Source of the DNA: Hymenobacter negativus | GTDB taxonomy: Bacteria > Bacteroidota > Bacteroidia > Cytophagales > Hymenobacteraceae | Direction of reading: 5' to 3' | DNA length: 64,000 bases | Assembly: GCF_017571495.1 (NCBI RefSeq) | Contig: NZ_JAGETZ010000002.1 | Location: 186,001-250,000, forward strand | In this document: piece by piece, positions 33,834 to 43,174 of the stretch | How positions within the stretch are numbered: the stretch's first letter is position 1 | How the letters are laid out: each line of letters opens with the position of its first letter | The notes under the pieces: model-generated | The model's database searches: none | The model's input: only the letters and a program-made list of their open reading frames with translations | What the model was told of the DNA's origin: nothing | Made by a program: the position numbers and the translations under genes

Positions 33834-35738
33834 GTGCCCAACCCGCTGCTCTCCGTCCGCGACCTCACCATTGATTTCTCCAGCCACCGCGGCGACGTGC
33901 GGGCCGTCGATGGCGTGTCGTTTGACCTGAATCGGGGCGAGACGCTGGCCATTGTGGGCGAGTCGGGCTCGGGCAAGTCCGTCACGTCGCTGGCGCTGCT
34001 GGGGCTCATTCCGATGCCGCCTGGGCGCATTGCCAGCGGCGAGGCCATCTTCCAATCCGAAAAGCTGGGCCAGACCGACCTGCTGAAACTCGCCGAAGCC
34101 GACCTGCGCCAGGTGCGCGGCAACGACATCGGCATGATTTTTCAGGAGCCGATGACCTCGCTGAACCCCGTATATACCTGCGGCAGCCAGGTGGTGGAAG
34201 CCCTGCGCCTCCACACCGACTTCAGCGAGGCCGCCGCCAAGGCCCGCACCATCGAGCTGTTCACCGAGGCCCAACTGCCGCGCCCCGAAAGCATCTTTGG
34301 CAGCTACCCGCACGAAATCTCGGGCGGCCAGAAGCAGCGCGTCATGATTGCCATGGCCATGGCCTGCCGCCCGGCCCTGCTCATCGCCGACGAGCCCACC
34401 ACGGCCCTCGACGTGACGGTGCAGGCCCGCATGCTGCGCCTCATCGACGACCTGCGCCGGCAGCACAACACGGCCGTCCTCTTCATCACCCACGACCTCG
34501 GCGTGGTGGCCGAAATCGCCGACCGCATTCTGGTGATGTACCGGGGCCGGGTCGTAGAACAGGGGAGGGTGCTGGATATTTTTTCAAATCCGCAACATCC
34601 GTACACAAAAGGCCTGTTAGCGTGCCGTCCGCGCCTCTCGGTGGGCAAAAAACGCCTGCCCGTGGTGGCCGATTTCATGCAGGAAGACGCCAGCGGCCAA
34701 TTATTGGCCCAGCCCGAGCCCGTGCTTCCGCTCGAAAATGAGGCGCTTACGGATTCCTCGCCCGAAATCGAGGCCCACCAGTTACGGGATAATTCTGAAA
34801 CCACCAAAACGTTCCCCGTGGAACATGGCGTTTTGGGGGATGTTCCACGCCCTGCCGAGCTTAACGCGGCACCCATTTCTGAGCCCGTGGTAGCCCCCGT
34901 GCCCAACGACTCGGAGCCGCTGCTCCAGGTGCAAAACCTCCAGGTGTACTTCCCCCTCCGCAAGGGCTTCTTCCGCCGCGCCACCGATTACGTGCGGGCC
35001 GTCGACAACGTCAGCTTCACGCTCTACCCCGGCGAAACCATCGGCCTCGTGGGCGAGTCGGGCTGCGGCAAGACCACGCTGGGCCGGGCCTTGCTCCGCC
35101 TCACGGAACCAACGGCGGGCAGCATCCTGTTTGAAGGGACCGATTTGGCGAAGCTGTCGAGCGGGGAGTTGCGCCGCCGTCGGCGCGATTTGCAGTTGGT
35201 GTTTCAGGACCCCTACGCGGCCCTCAACCCGATGCTGACCGTGGGCGAGGCCATCTGGGAGCCGATGCGCGTGCACAACGTGGGCGGCACGCGCCAGCAG
35301 CAGAAGGCCCGGGTGCTGGAGTTGCTGCGCACCGTGGGGCTGCGCGACGAGCATTTCCAGCGCTACCCGCACGAGTTCAGCGGCGGGCAGCGGCAGCGCA
35401 TCTGCATTGCCCGGGCGCTGGCCTTGCAGCCCAAATTGATTGTCTGCGACGAGTCGGTTTCGGCCCTCGACGTCTCGGTGCAGGCGCAGGTCCTGAACCT
35501 GCTCAACGACCTCAAACGCGAGTTCGGCATTACCTATCTTTTCATCACGCACGACCTGTCCGTGGCCCGGTTTATGAGCGACCGGCTGCTGGTCATGCAC
35601 CAGGGCCGCATCGTGGAAAGCGGCCCGGCGGCGGCCATATATGCCGCTCCCCAACACGAGTACACCCAAGGCCTGCTAGCCGCCATCCCAAAGGACAGCT
35701 TGGCCGACATCGAAGCCGCCGTAGCCAGCCGGGCGTAG
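33834..35738 (+). CDS. Fused dipeptide/oligopeptide ABC transporter ATP-binding protein (DppD-DppF type)
   Basis: 634 aa from a GTG start. Two complete ABC ATPase domains lie in one chain. Domain 1 has Walker A GESGSGKS, signature SGGQKQR and Walker [13 protein letters not shown]; domain 2 has Walker [10 protein letters not shown], signature SGGQRQR and Walker [13 protein letters not shown]. Oligopeptide_HPY-type tails follow each domain ([22 protein letters not shown]), which marks the Opp/Dpp nickel-peptide group. A variable linker of about 75 residues joins the halves. No permease or binding-protein gene is adjacent, so the partners must be elsewhere. Confidence 0.93.
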   Translation: MPNPLLSVRDLTIDFSSHRGDVRAVDGVSFDLNRGETLAIVGESGSGKSVTSLALLGLIPMPPGRIASGEAIFQSEKLGQTDLLKLAEADLRQVRGNDIGMIFQEPMTSLNPVYTCGSQVVEALRLHTDFSEAAAKARTIELFTEAQLPRPESIFGSYPHEISGGQKQRVMIAMAMACRPALLIADEPTTALDVTVQARMLRLIDDLRRQHNTAVLFITHDLGVVAEIADRILVMYRGRVVEQGRVLDIFSNPQHPYTKGLLACRPRLSVGKKRLPVVADFMQEDASGQLLAQPEPVLPLENEALTDSSPEIEAHQLRDNSETTKTFPVEHGVLGDVPRPAELNAAPISEPVVAPVPNDSEPLLQVQNLQVYFPLRKGFFRRATDYVRAVDNVSFTLYPGETIGLVGESGCGKTTLGRALLRLTEPTAGSILFEGTDLAKLSSGELRRRRRDLQLVFQDPYAALNPMLTVGEAIWEPMRVHNVGGTRQQQKARVLELLRTVGLRDEHFQRYPHEFSGGQRQRICIARALALQPKLIVCDESVSALDVSVQAQVLNLLNDLKREFGITYLFITHDLSVARFMSDRLLVMHQGRIVESGPAAAIYAAPQHEYTQGLLAAIPKDSLADIEAAVASRA

Positions 35739-35746
35739 AGCCTGCC

Positions 35747-35862
35747 GTAGCGCGGACTTTTAGTCCGCGCCGAAACGACACTTTGCGCTCCCAGGCCCGG
35801 AGTTAGTTTCTGGAATTTTGTGTTCCAGCATTGCTGACTCGCGGACTAAAAGTCCGCGCTAC
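35747..35862. repeat. Perfect 23-bp hairpin repeat, GTAGCGCGGACT family
   Basis: Arms 35747-35769 (GTAGCGCGGACTTTTAGTCC and on) and 35840-35862 are exact complements. Each arm is itself a small palindrome (GCGGACT-TT-AGTCCGC). The loop is 70 nt. Confidence 0.92.
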
Positions 35863-36085
35863 ATCCCAGCCGGCCTCCTACCTTGCGCCGCCAGAAGCCA
35901 CCGCCGCAGCCCCCGATTCTGGCTGCTACCACGCTTGGCGCTACCCCGCGCGGGCTCCCAAAGCCCGCACCATAACCTCCCGGCCCGGCCCGCGTTTCAG
36001 TAAGCGGCGCGGCCCAGCCAGCCATTTAATTTCCGCTCTCGCCGCCTGCGACCAATCAACTTTTCGGCGGCCACTTTTACCCCAA

Positions 36086-38581
36086 ATGAATACCCCCGAA
36101 AACTCCCGGGCTCCCCGCGCCAAGCGCGAAAAGCCCGAACCCGCGGCCATCACCCAGGACCAGGTCCTGCGCGTCTTCGCCGACAACCCCACCAAGGTGA
36201 TGGCCTACCGCCAGCTCTCGCGCCGCCTCGGCGTCACGACCAAGGGCCAGCGCGAGGAGATATTTGCCCACATCAAGGTGCTGCGCAAAAACGGCCTCAT
36301 TACGCTGCTCCAAAACGACGAATACCGCCTCGCCGATGCCGACGCCGTGGCGGCAGCACTGATGCCGTCCAGCGCCAAAAAAGGCGGTAAGAAAGGCGAG
36401 TCGGCCGTGGCCCCGCCCCGCAACCTTTCGGTGCAGGCCCAGTTCGGCCAAGACCCCATTGTGCACCGCCGTCGCTCGGCCGGCTTCGACTACGTGGACG
36501 GCGACGACCGCCCCGACCGTGCCCCCTCGAACACCATCATCGGTACCGTCGATTTGGCCACGCCCAGCTTCGCCTTCGTGGTGCCCGAGGGTACCGACAA
36601 CGGCGACGACATCCGGGTATTCACCGACCAACTCAAGTTTGCCCTGCAGGGCGACGTGGTGCGGGTGCGCCTACGCAGTGGCTCCCGTGACGGCCGCCCG
36701 ATGGGCGACGTGGTGGAAGTCCTCAAGCGGGTGCGCCCCGAAATCGTGGGGCAGCTTCAGGTGCAGGGCACGCTCGGCTTCGTGAAGGCCGACAACCGCA
36801 AGGTGTATTTCGACGTGTTTGTGCCGCCGCATTTGCTGCACGATGCCCGCACCGGCGACAAGGTGCTGGTCCGCATCAACGAGTTCCCGACCGACAACCA
36901 CCGCCAGCCGGTGGGCGAGGTGGTGCGCAACTTCGGGCAGGCCGGCGGCAACGAAGCCGAGATAAACGCCATCATGGCCGAGTTCGGCTTGCCCTTCGAA
37001 TTCCCCTCCGAAGTGGAGGAAGAATCGGAAGGCATCAGCGAGGTTATCGAGCAAGACGAGATTGCCCGGCGCCGCGACTTCCGCAACATCACCACCTTCA
37101 CCATCGACCCCGCCGACGCCAAGGATTTCGACGATGCCCTCAGCATCCGGCAGCTCGAAAACGGACACTGGGAAGTGGGCGTGCACATCGCCGACGTGAC
37201 CCATTACGTACGCCCCGGCACCGAGCTGGAACGAGAAGGCAAGCACCGCGCCACCTCGGTATACCTCGTCGACCGCGTGATTCCGATGCTGCCCGAGCGC
37301 CTCTCCAACGGCCTCTGCTCGCTGCGCCCCAACGAGGACAAGCTGACTTTCTCGGCCGTGTTCGAGCTCGATGAAAACGGCAAGCTCTACGAGTCGTGGT
37401 TCGGCAAAACCATCATCCACTCCGACCGCCGCTTCAGCTACGAGGAGGCCCAGGAGCGCATCGAAAGCAAGGAGGGCGACTACGCCGTGGAGATAAATGT
37501 GCTCAACGACATGGCGCATAAAATCTGCGCCCAGCGCTTCAAGCAAGGCGCCATCACCTTCGAAACCCAGGAGGTGAAGTTCCGCCTGGATGAAAATGGC
37601 AAGCCGCTCGGCGTGTACGTGAAGGAGCGTAAGGACGCGCACAAGATGATTGAGGAGTTCATGCTGCTCGCCAACCGCAAGGTGGCCGAGTTCGTGTTCA
37701 ACCTCAAAAAGACCAAGCCGCGCTTCACCATGGTGTACCGCGTGCACGAAGCCCCCGAGCCCGAGCGCCTGCAAACCTTCGCCCTCTTCGCCCAGAAATT
37801 CGGCTACAAGCTGAAGCTCGACAACCCGAAAAAAATCAGCACCGAGCTCAACAACCTCAGCTCCGAGGTGGTGGGCAAGCCCGAGCAAAACGTGCTGCAG
37901 GGCCTGGCCATCCGGACCATGGCGAAGGCCATTTACACCACCGAGCCGCTGGGTCACTTCGGCCTCGCTTTTGCCCACTATTCGCACTTCACCTCGCCCA
38001 TCCGACGCTACCCGGATATGATGGCGCACCGCCTGCTGGAGCACTACCTGGAGGGCGGCAAGAACGTGCCGGCCGAGCCCGTGGAAGAAGAGTGCAAGCA
38101 CTCCTCAGCCCGCGAGAAACTGGCTGCGAACGCCGAGCGCGCCAGCATCAAGTTCAAGCAGGTCGAGTTCATGGTGGACGAAATCGGCAACACGTTCAAG
38201 GGCGTGGTGTCGGGCCTGACGGAGCGTGGTATGTACATCGAAATCGAGGAGAACAAGTGCGAAGGCATGGTGCGCCTCTCCGACATTCCCGGCGATGAGT
38301 TCGAACTCGACAAGGACAACTACCGCATCGTGGGCCGCCGCACCAAGCGCATCATCCAGTTTGGCGACGTGATGGAAGTAGTGGTGAAATCCGCCAACCT
38401 CCTCGACCGCACTATCGACTTCGAGCTAGTGGACAACCGTCCCGACTACGTGAAGAAGCGCGAGGCCGACGAGCGCAAGAACCGTGGCGGCGGTGCCCCC
38501 CGCGGCTACCGCGACTACGACAAAGGCGGCAAAGGTGGCGGCATGGCGAAGGGTGCCCACAAGGGCAACAAGCGCCGGTAG
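36086..38581 (+). CDS. rnr: Ribonuclease R
   Basis: 831 aa from the ATG at 36086. The open frame extends back into the repeat at 35831, but that part is low-complexity and not RNase R. The N-terminal winged helix (QDQVLRVFADNPTKVMAYRQLSRRLG), two cold-shock OB domains, the RNB catalytic domain with DPADAKDFDDALS (metal-binding Asp cluster) and HYSHFTSPIRRYPDMMAHRLL, and the S1 domain (GNTFKGVVSGLTERGMYIEIEENKCEGMV) appear in the usual order. The tail is Lys/Gly-rich. It is a processive 3'-5' exoribonuclease that degrades structured RNA. Confidence 0.96.
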   Translation: MNTPENSRAPRAKREKPEPAAITQDQVLRVFADNPTKVMAYRQLSRRLGVTTKGQREEIFAHIKVLRKNGLITLLQNDEYRLADADAVAAALMPSSAKKGGKKGESAVAPPRNLSVQAQFGQDPIVHRRRSAGFDYVDGDDRPDRAPSNTIIGTVDLATPSFAFVVPEGTDNGDDIRVFTDQLKFALQGDVVRVRLRSGSRDGRPMGDVVEVLKRVRPEIVGQLQVQGTLGFVKADNRKVYFDVFVPPHLLHDARTGDKVLVRINEFPTDNHRQPVGEVVRNFGQAGGNEAEINAIMAEFGLPFEFPSEVEEESEGISEVIEQDEIARRRDFRNITTFTIDPADAKDFDDALSIRQLENGHWEVGVHIADVTHYVRPGTELEREGKHRATSVYLVDRVIPMLPERLSNGLCSLRPNEDKLTFSAVFELDENGKLYESWFGKTIIHSDRRFSYEEAQERIESKEGDYAVEINVLNDMAHKICAQRFKQGAITFETQEVKFRLDENGKPLGVYVKERKDAHKMIEEFMLLANRKVAEFVFNLKKTKPRFTMVYRVHEAPEPERLQTFALFAQKFGYKLKLDNPKKISTELNNLSSEVVGKPEQNVLQGLAIRTMAKAIYTTEPLGHFGLAFAHYSHFTSPIRRYPDMMAHRLLEHYLEGGKNVPAEPVEEECKHSSAREKLAANAERASIKFKQVEFMVDEIGNTFKGVVSGLTERGMYIEIEENKCEGMVRLSDIPGDEFELDKDNYRIVGRRTKRIIQFGDVMEVVVKSANLLDRTIDFELVDNRPDYVKKREADERKNRGGGAPRGYRDYDKGGKGGGMAKGAHKGNKRR

Positions 38582-38604
38582 ACCGGGCAAGCCCAACGGC
38601 GAAA

Positions 38605-38636
38605 CCTCACCCCCGGCCCCTCTCCAAAAGAGAGGG
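38605..38636. repeat. Hairpin repeat, CCTCACCCCCGGCCCC family, left of the hypothetical gene
   Basis: The 21-bp tail CCTCACCCCCGG... (38605-38625) is the exact complement of 39154-39174. A local hairpin CCCCTCTC/GAGAGGGG is attached. Confidence 0.85.
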
Positions 38637-38679
38637 GAGTCTGATATGATATTCTTTCAAACCAGAAACAGCTTCTAAT

Positions 38680-39033
38680 ATGAGCGAGATACCAGAAGGG
38701 TGGACAGATGATATGACGGTTCCACTTCCTCCAAACCACACTGTGGAAAGCATTGCCGACTTTGTGATTCAACAGGCGCTTCAAGGCACACCTGATGATG
38801 AAAATGAAAGCAAATTGATTTCTGCATTCGGTTTTTCTCTAGATGATGCGGCGCTAGTACGGGACCGAGTATTTGGTGGAGTAATGCGTGCTGCAACAGG
38901 AAACGAAGTCAATCGGCCTGACGGACAAAAAGACCCATTTGCCTACACCAGTTTTGAGTTGGCTTTGCAAAACCCATCCATAATTGCTGGCATCTATCCT
39001 CAGTTCGTGCAGAAGCCTAAGCAGCATCAGTGA
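38680..39033 (+). CDS. Hypothetical protein between inverted repeats
   Basis: 117 aa, soluble, AT-richer than rnr and the polyprenyl synthase on either side. WTDDMTVPLPPNHTVESIADFVIQQALQG, then FSLDDAALVRDRVFGGVMRAATG and a Lys/Gln-rich tail. No domain was recognised. Its length and isolation, with inverted CCTCACCCCC repeats on both sides, parallel the gene at 33004. It has its own terminator. Confidence 0.65.
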   Translation: MSEIPEGWTDDMTVPLPPNHTVESIADFVIQQALQGTPDDENESKLISAFGFSLDDAALVRDRVFGGVMRAATGNEVNRPDGQKDPFAYTSFELALQNPSIIAGIYPQFVQKPKQHQ

Positions 39034-39060
39034 GATTCTAGCAGCTTTTTAAACCCAGCT

Positions 39061-39094
39061 AAGCCTCGACTCAATCCAGAGTCGGGGCTTTTTT
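39061..39094 (+). terminator. Hairpin terminator
   Basis: Stem AAGCCTCGACTC with GAGTCGGGGCTT (one mismatch) and a T6 tail after the hypothetical gene. Confidence 0.85.
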
Positions 39095-39137
39095 GTTGAT
39101 GCTAGTATGACTGTGTCCACTCCTCAAACGCCGCCGT

Positions 39138-39174
39138 GGCTCCCCTCTCTGCGGGAGAGGGGCCGGGGGTGAGG
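39138..39174. repeat. Hairpin repeat, CCTCACCCCCGGCCCC family, right of the hypothetical gene
   Basis: A local hairpin CCCCTCTC/GAGAGGGG plus the 21-bp complement of the left copy, in inverted orientation. Confidence 0.85.
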
Positions 39175-39230
39175 TCCCCCGCCTGCGCCATTGGAACCGG
39201 CAGCGCCCAACGCCGTTCTTTGCACCACCT

Positions 39231-40202
39231 ATGACCCCAGCCGACTTCCCCGCTAACATCACCGCCGCCCTGGCGCAGCTCAGCTACGGCGAGCAGCCCG
39301 ACACCCTCTACGCTCCCATCCGCTACATCATGGGCCTGGGCGGCAAACGCATCCGGCCGTTGCTCACGCTGCTCGGCGCCCACCTGTTCACTGACGACCT
39401 CAACGGCATCATCAAGCCTGCCCTGGCCACCGAAGTCTTCCACAACTTCACCCTCCTCCACGACGACCTGATGGACCAGGCACCCCTGCGCCGCGGCCAG
39501 GCCACCGTGCACGAAAAGTGGAACCCCAACGTGGCCATCCTCTCCGGCGACGTGATGCTAGTGCGCGCCTACGAGCTGTTCCTGGACGTGCCGCCCGCGC
39601 TGCTTCCGCGCATCCTCGCCCGCTTCAGCCAGACGGCCGCCGAGGTCTGCGAAGGCCAGCAGTGGGACATGAATTTCGAGACCGAGCCCCAGGTCAGCAT
39701 CGCCCAGTACCTGGACATGATTCGTCTGAAAACGGCCGTCCTCCTCGGCTTCTGCCTGGAGCTGGGCGCCCGCCTAGCTGGCGCTTCGGAAGCCGATGCC
39801 GAGCACCTCCGCCAGTTCGGTACCGACATCGGCCTGGCCTTCCAGCTGCGCGACGACCTGCTCGACGTGTACGGCGACGCCGCTACCTTCGGCAAGCGCG
39901 TCGGCGGCGACATCATCTCCGACAAGAAGACCTTCCTGCTGCTCTCCGCCCAAGCCCAGGCCAGCCCCGCTCAGCAAGCCATCCTGGCCCAACACATCGC
40001 CCAGCCCGTGCCCGATGCTGATGCGAAGGTGCAAGCCGTGCGCGCCATCTATGATGAGCTCGAAATTCGTGCCCAGACGGAAGCTCTCATCAACTCTTAC
40101 TTCCAGGATGCGCTGCAGCATCTGGAGCGCGTAGCGGCGCCAAATGAGCGTAAGCAACCTATACATCACCTCGCGCTCCAGCTCATGGACCGCGAAAGCT
40201 AA
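39231..40202 (+). CDS. Polyprenyl (octaprenyl-type) diphosphate synthase
   Basis: 323 aa. It is a trans-isoprenyl diphosphate synthase that builds the side chain of menaquinone or a similar lipid. The first Asp-rich motif is LLHDDLMD (Asp78, Asp79, Asp82) and the second is LRDDLLDVYGD near residue 207. GGKRIRPLLT near the N-terminus binds the substrate diphosphate. Chain length cannot be read reliably. CCGTTCTTTGCA upstream resembles the degenerate -7 box before lspA copy 2. Confidence 0.92.
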   Translation: MTPADFPANITAALAQLSYGEQPDTLYAPIRYIMGLGGKRIRPLLTLLGAHLFTDDLNGIIKPALATEVFHNFTLLHDDLMDQAPLRRGQATVHEKWNPNVAILSGDVMLVRAYELFLDVPPALLPRILARFSQTAAEVCEGQQWDMNFETEPQVSIAQYLDMIRLKTAVLLGFCLELGARLAGASEADAEHLRQFGTDIGLAFQLRDDLLDVYGDAATFGKRVGGDIISDKKTFLLLSAQAQASPAQQAILAQHIAQPVPDADAKVQAVRAIYDELEIRAQTEALINSYFQDALQHLERVAAPNERKQPIHHLALQLMDRES

Positions 40203-40209
40203 TTACTCC

Positions 40210-40857
40210 GTGCCTGAAATAAACCTCGTCCTTCTGCTTACGGTCCTCACCGTCGGCATATCCATGTACGCATGGTCCAACGACCAACTTATGCAGTCTT
40301 GGACCATGCGGCCCTACGCCGTAGCCCGCGATTCGCGTCAGTGGTACCGCTTCCTCACCTCCGGTTTCCTGCACGCCGACTGGGCTCACCTGGCCTTTAA
40401 CATGATTGCCTTTTACTCTTTCGGAGGCATTGTGCTAGCCATTCTGCAGGCCACGTTTGGCTTAGTCATGGGTAATGCGGCCTTTCTGCTCCTGTATCTG
40501 GGTGGCATCATCCTTTCCGATTTACCCACCTATTTCCGGCACCGTGACGACCGTCACTACAACAGTCTGGGAGCTTCGGGGGGCGTGTCCTCCATCATCT
40601 TCGCCGCCGTACTATATGCTCCCACCATTGGCATTGGCTTCCCTTTGCTCCCAGGCATTGCCATTCCCGGCTTCCTATGGGGTGGTCTGTACCTGGCTTA
40701 TTCCTGGTACATGGGCCGCCGCCAGGGCGATAACATCAACCACGACGCGCACTTTTATGGAGCTGTGTTCGGTTTCGTTCTCATGTTGGCGTTTGTTCCA
40801 TCTGCCGGTGTTGCCTTTTTTGAGCAAATAGGGGTGTATATTCAATCAAAATTCTGA
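40210..40857 (+). CDS. Rhomboid family intramembrane serine protease
   Basis: 215 aa from the GTG at 40210. The ATG at 40144 would overlap the preceding gene by 59 bp and adds residues outside the family core. Six membrane helices are predicted. The catalytic Ser lies in SLGASGGVSS and the catalytic His in NHDAHFYGAVFGF; HADWAHLAFNMIAFYSFG is the conserved helix 2 region. It cuts membrane proteins within the bilayer; substrates are unknown. It is probably co-transcribed with the polyprenyl synthase. Confidence 0.92.
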   Translation: MPEINLVLLLTVLTVGISMYAWSNDQLMQSWTMRPYAVARDSRQWYRFLTSGFLHADWAHLAFNMIAFYSFGGIVLAILQATFGLVMGNAAFLLLYLGGIILSDLPTYFRHRDDRHYNSLGASGGVSSIIFAAVLYAPTIGIGFPLLPGIAIPGFLWGGLYLAYSWYMGRRQGDNINHDAHFYGAVFGFVLMLAFVPSAGVAFFEQIGVYIQSKF

Positions 40858-40958
40858 TTATCAAATTATTAAATGCATTGAAGGAGGCCTGGCATATCTA
40901 TTTATAGAACATTGCGTAATGAGAGCACCAACCCATTCTTTCACTTTGTTCTCTTCTC

Positions 40959-41228
40959 ATGAATACGCTTCGCCACTTTGCTGCTCGCCTGCCATTCGCG
41001 GCTCTTTTGTTTCCGCTAATGCTGCTTGTGTCTTCCTGCAGCCGCTATAATGATAATGGCAGTCTTTCCATCGCAGGGGTCTTGTACCTGATTCTGGCCA
41101 TTGCTGCTGTTATCAGCCTGCTCAAGCAAGACTGGGACGTAACCAAAAAGATTATCTGGGGCGTCGTTATCTGGTTCTTCCCCATAGGTGGCTCAATTAT
41201 CTACTTCCTATTCTCGGGTCGGAAGTAA
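40959..41228 (+). CDS. Small membrane protein with PLDc_N domain
   Basis: 89 aa. A lipoprotein-like N-terminus (FPLMLLVSSCS) is followed by two membrane helices of the cardiolipin-synthase N-terminal type (LYLILAIAAVISLLKQ; IIWGVVIWFFPIGGSIIYFLF). No catalytic phospholipase domain follows, so this is the stand-alone PLDc_N form. Function unknown. Confidence 0.78.
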   Translation: MNTLRHFAARLPFAALLFPLMLLVSSCSRYNDNGSLSIAGVLYLILAIAAVISLLKQDWDVTKKIIWGVVIWFFPIGGSIIYFLFSGRK

Positions 41229-41233
41229 AGCGC

Positions 41234-41302
41234 CAAAGTCCCGTTTAAAAAGAAAGCCCCGGCCATTGGATGGCCGGGGCTTTCTTTTTAAACGGGACTT
41301 TG
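41234..41302. terminator. Perfect 33-bp bidirectional terminator
   Basis: The arms 41234-41266 and 41270-41302 are exact complements with a 3-nt loop TGG, between converging genes. The stem is exceptionally long; its right end touches the last codon of the DUF2939 gene. Confidence 0.92.
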
Positions 41303-41923
41303 CTAGTTCAGCAGCCGCTTCTTTTCAAGAGCTGCAATATTATGAAGCAACTCGCCGCTGTTCGTGATTTGCGTCATCTGCCAATGGTCGCCCTGGCGTC
41401 GCATCTTTACTTCTATCACCATTGTTGTGTCGTACTTCGGCTGCGTCACTTCCAGGCCTACGAAAGCATTGTCGCCTTCCTCACGGGTATACTTAATGCC
41501 CTTAAACTCGCTGTCCTTGCTCACCACTTTATTGGCCAACCCAGTCAGCGAAACGTTGACGAGGCGTTTTGGTGCTGTTGCTGCCGCCTCCTCCAGCGAG
41601 CCCGTTTCTACATAGCGCTGTACTTCCTTATGTGCTGCCTTCGCCAGTGTTGGTTTGATTAGCCGCATCGCCCCACCCATCATCAAACTGCCGCCCGGCA
41701 GCAGCGCCGTCAGCATCGAACCCTGCTGCACTACATCATCCACTAGGTGGGTGGTTACGCTATTCACATCTACGTACTTTTCAAACGTGGCCATGTCATG
41801 CGTCTGTACAGCCGCCGCCGCAGCTACCAGTGCACCACTGGGGCCATTCTTCAGGTTTCGGTAGTAATAGTATCCCCCAACTCCCAGAGCTAGCAATACG
41901 ACAAGTAAGAGTAGTTTTTTCAT
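41303..41923 (-). CDS. DUF2939 family membrane-anchored protein
   Basis: 206 aa. One N-terminal membrane helix (LLLLVVLLALGVGGYYYY) is followed by a soluble part. ALVAAAAAVQTHDMATFEKYVDVNSVTTHLVDDV matches the start of DUF2939. The C-terminal half (VSLTGLANKVVSKDSEFKG...QMTQITNSGELL) is beta-rich. It is probably periplasm-facing; the role is unknown. A minus-strand -7 box lies 27 bp upstream. Confidence 0.75.
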   Translation of the reverse strand: MKKLLLLVVLLALGVGGYYYYRNLKNGPSGALVAAAAAVQTHDMATFEKYVDVNSVTTHLVDDVVQQGSMLTALLPGGSLMMGGAMRLIKPTLAKAAHKEVQRYVETGSLEEAAATAPKRLVNVSLTGLANKVVSKDSEFKGIKYTREEGDNAFVGLEVTQPKYDTTMVIEVKMRRQGDHWQMTQITNSGELLHNIAALEKKRLLN

Positions 41924-41949
41924 GAAGGCGTAAGCGAAAAGATGAGTTG

Positions 41950-41957
41950 CAAAATTA
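41950..41957 (-). promoter_or_regulatory. Bacteroidota -7 box TAATTTTG (minus strand)
   Basis: CAAAATTA on the plus strand, 27 bp upstream of the DUF2939 start. Confidence 0.6.
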
Positions 41958-42066
41958 CCCTAAACCCTCGTTTTCGCGTCGACTTTCAGTTGCTCATGCA
42001 CGGCACCTACTCAGTATCCCTGCCATCGACTGTACAGAATTCTTCAACCAGATTACTTCAGTAATT

Positions 42067-42921
42067 ATGTCCACTAATTCAACCCCCACTGCTTACCGTC
42101 CAGAGGTGCATGGGCACCGTGGCTGCCGTGGCTTGCTGCCCGAAAACACCATCCAAGCTTTTTTGCATGCCCTTGCTTTAGGAGTCGATGTGCTGGAAAT
42201 GGACGTTGTCATCTCCGCCGACAATCAGGTTGTCGTATCTCACGAGCCCTGGCTAAACCCCAACATCTGCCTCGACCCTGCCGGGCATCGAATCGAGCCT
42301 GCCAATCCTCCTCGCTTCAACTTATATCAGATGCCTTACTATCTCATTCGCCAATGCGATTGTGGACAGTTGCATCCCGACTTCCCTTCCCAACAGCCAC
42401 AGCCTGCACATAAGCCCTTGCTAAGCGAGGTACTGAGTGAGGTAGCAGCAGCAACGAATCGACTAGGCCGTGCACCTGTGCGCTTCTCCATCGAAATAAA
42501 AAGCACGTCGGACGGTGATGACATCTACCATCCCAAACCTGCAAGGTTTCTGTCCTTGGTACTCGCCGAGCTCAACGCTGCCCAGGTTCTTCCTCAAACC
42601 ACACTGCTTTGCTTCGATGCGCGCATTCTACAGATTGCGCACCACCACCAACCCAACCTTGCCACCTGCCTCTTGCTAGAAGAGGAGCAGCCCTGGTTAC
42701 CTAGCTTGCAGGCATTAGGGTTTGTACCAACTACACTTGGTCCCAATTTTCGCACTGTTACAGCTGAAGCCGTACAAAATCTCCGTACTGCTTACCCTGG
42801 CTTAAAGATTGTCCCCTGGACGGTCAATATAGTAGCTGATATGCGACGTCTGATAACATTGCAGGTAGAAGGCATAACAACCGACTATCCTGATGTACTC
42901 GGGCCCTTGCACACTATGTGA
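42067..42921 (+). CDS. Glycerophosphodiester phosphodiesterase
   Basis: 284 aa from the ATG at 42067; the frame is open for 40 more codons upstream but these look non-coding. GDPD TIM-barrel motifs: HGHRGCRGLLPENTIQAF (catalytic His17, Arg18 and Glu/Asn of PENT), LEMDVVIS (metal Glu/Asp) and VVSHEP (second catalytic His). It ends with IVPWTVN and GITTDYPD, as is usual. There is no signal peptide, so it is probably cytoplasmic. It releases glycerol-3-phosphate from phospholipid-derived diesters. Confidence 0.9.
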   Translation: MSTNSTPTAYRPEVHGHRGCRGLLPENTIQAFLHALALGVDVLEMDVVISADNQVVVSHEPWLNPNICLDPAGHRIEPANPPRFNLYQMPYYLIRQCDCGQLHPDFPSQQPQPAHKPLLSEVLSEVAAATNRLGRAPVRFSIEIKSTSDGDDIYHPKPARFLSLVLAELNAAQVLPQTTLLCFDARILQIAHHHQPNLATCLLLEEEQPWLPSLQALGFVPTTLGPNFRTVTAEAVQNLRTAYPGLKIVPWTVNIVADMRRLITLQVEGITTDYPDVLGPLHTM

Positions 42922-42959
42922 GTACAAAAGTCCTCCTGTTGCTTAAAAAGGGGATTTTA

Positions 42960-43174
42960 AGAGTTATCCGCAGTGTAATAAATAAACGCTACGCTTGTTA
43001 CAACAAGGTAGTGTAACAAGAAATTGTAAGTAACGTAACACTCTGTTATGATACACTTGTTAGCATGTAAGCTGTTACGTTTCTTGTTTTGTTGCGTAGC
43101 ATAATATTTGAAAAAGTTTGTATAAGTGATACTAATCGGACATATTTGCATCAGCGTTACGCAACACTCTATAT
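42960..43174 (+). promoter_or_regulatory. AT-rich upstream region with repeated TGTTAC / GTAACA words
   Basis: Repeated short words occur: TTGTTACAACAA (42995-43006), GTGTAACAAG (43011-43020), TAACGTAACA (43031-43040), CTGTTACG (43072-43079), GTTGCGTA (43091-43098) and GCGTTACGCAAC (43154-43165). They could be operators for the HTH protein encoded next. No clear -7 box was seen. Confidence 0.5.

Noticed and set aside
34807..34824. parS-like GTTCCCCGTGGAAC within the ABC ATPase gene
   Set aside because: It has three mismatches to the 16-bp consensus, including a broken CACGTG core, and lies in coding sequence of the variable linker.
35831..36085. 85-codon N-terminal extension of RNase R
   Set aside because: It runs through a repeat arm and low-complexity sequence; the family start aligns with the ATG at 36086.
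40144..40209. ATG start for the rhomboid gene overlapping the polyprenyl synthase
   Set aside because: It would overlap by 59 bp; the GTG at 40210 gives a normal rhomboid start, although the longer form cannot be excluded.
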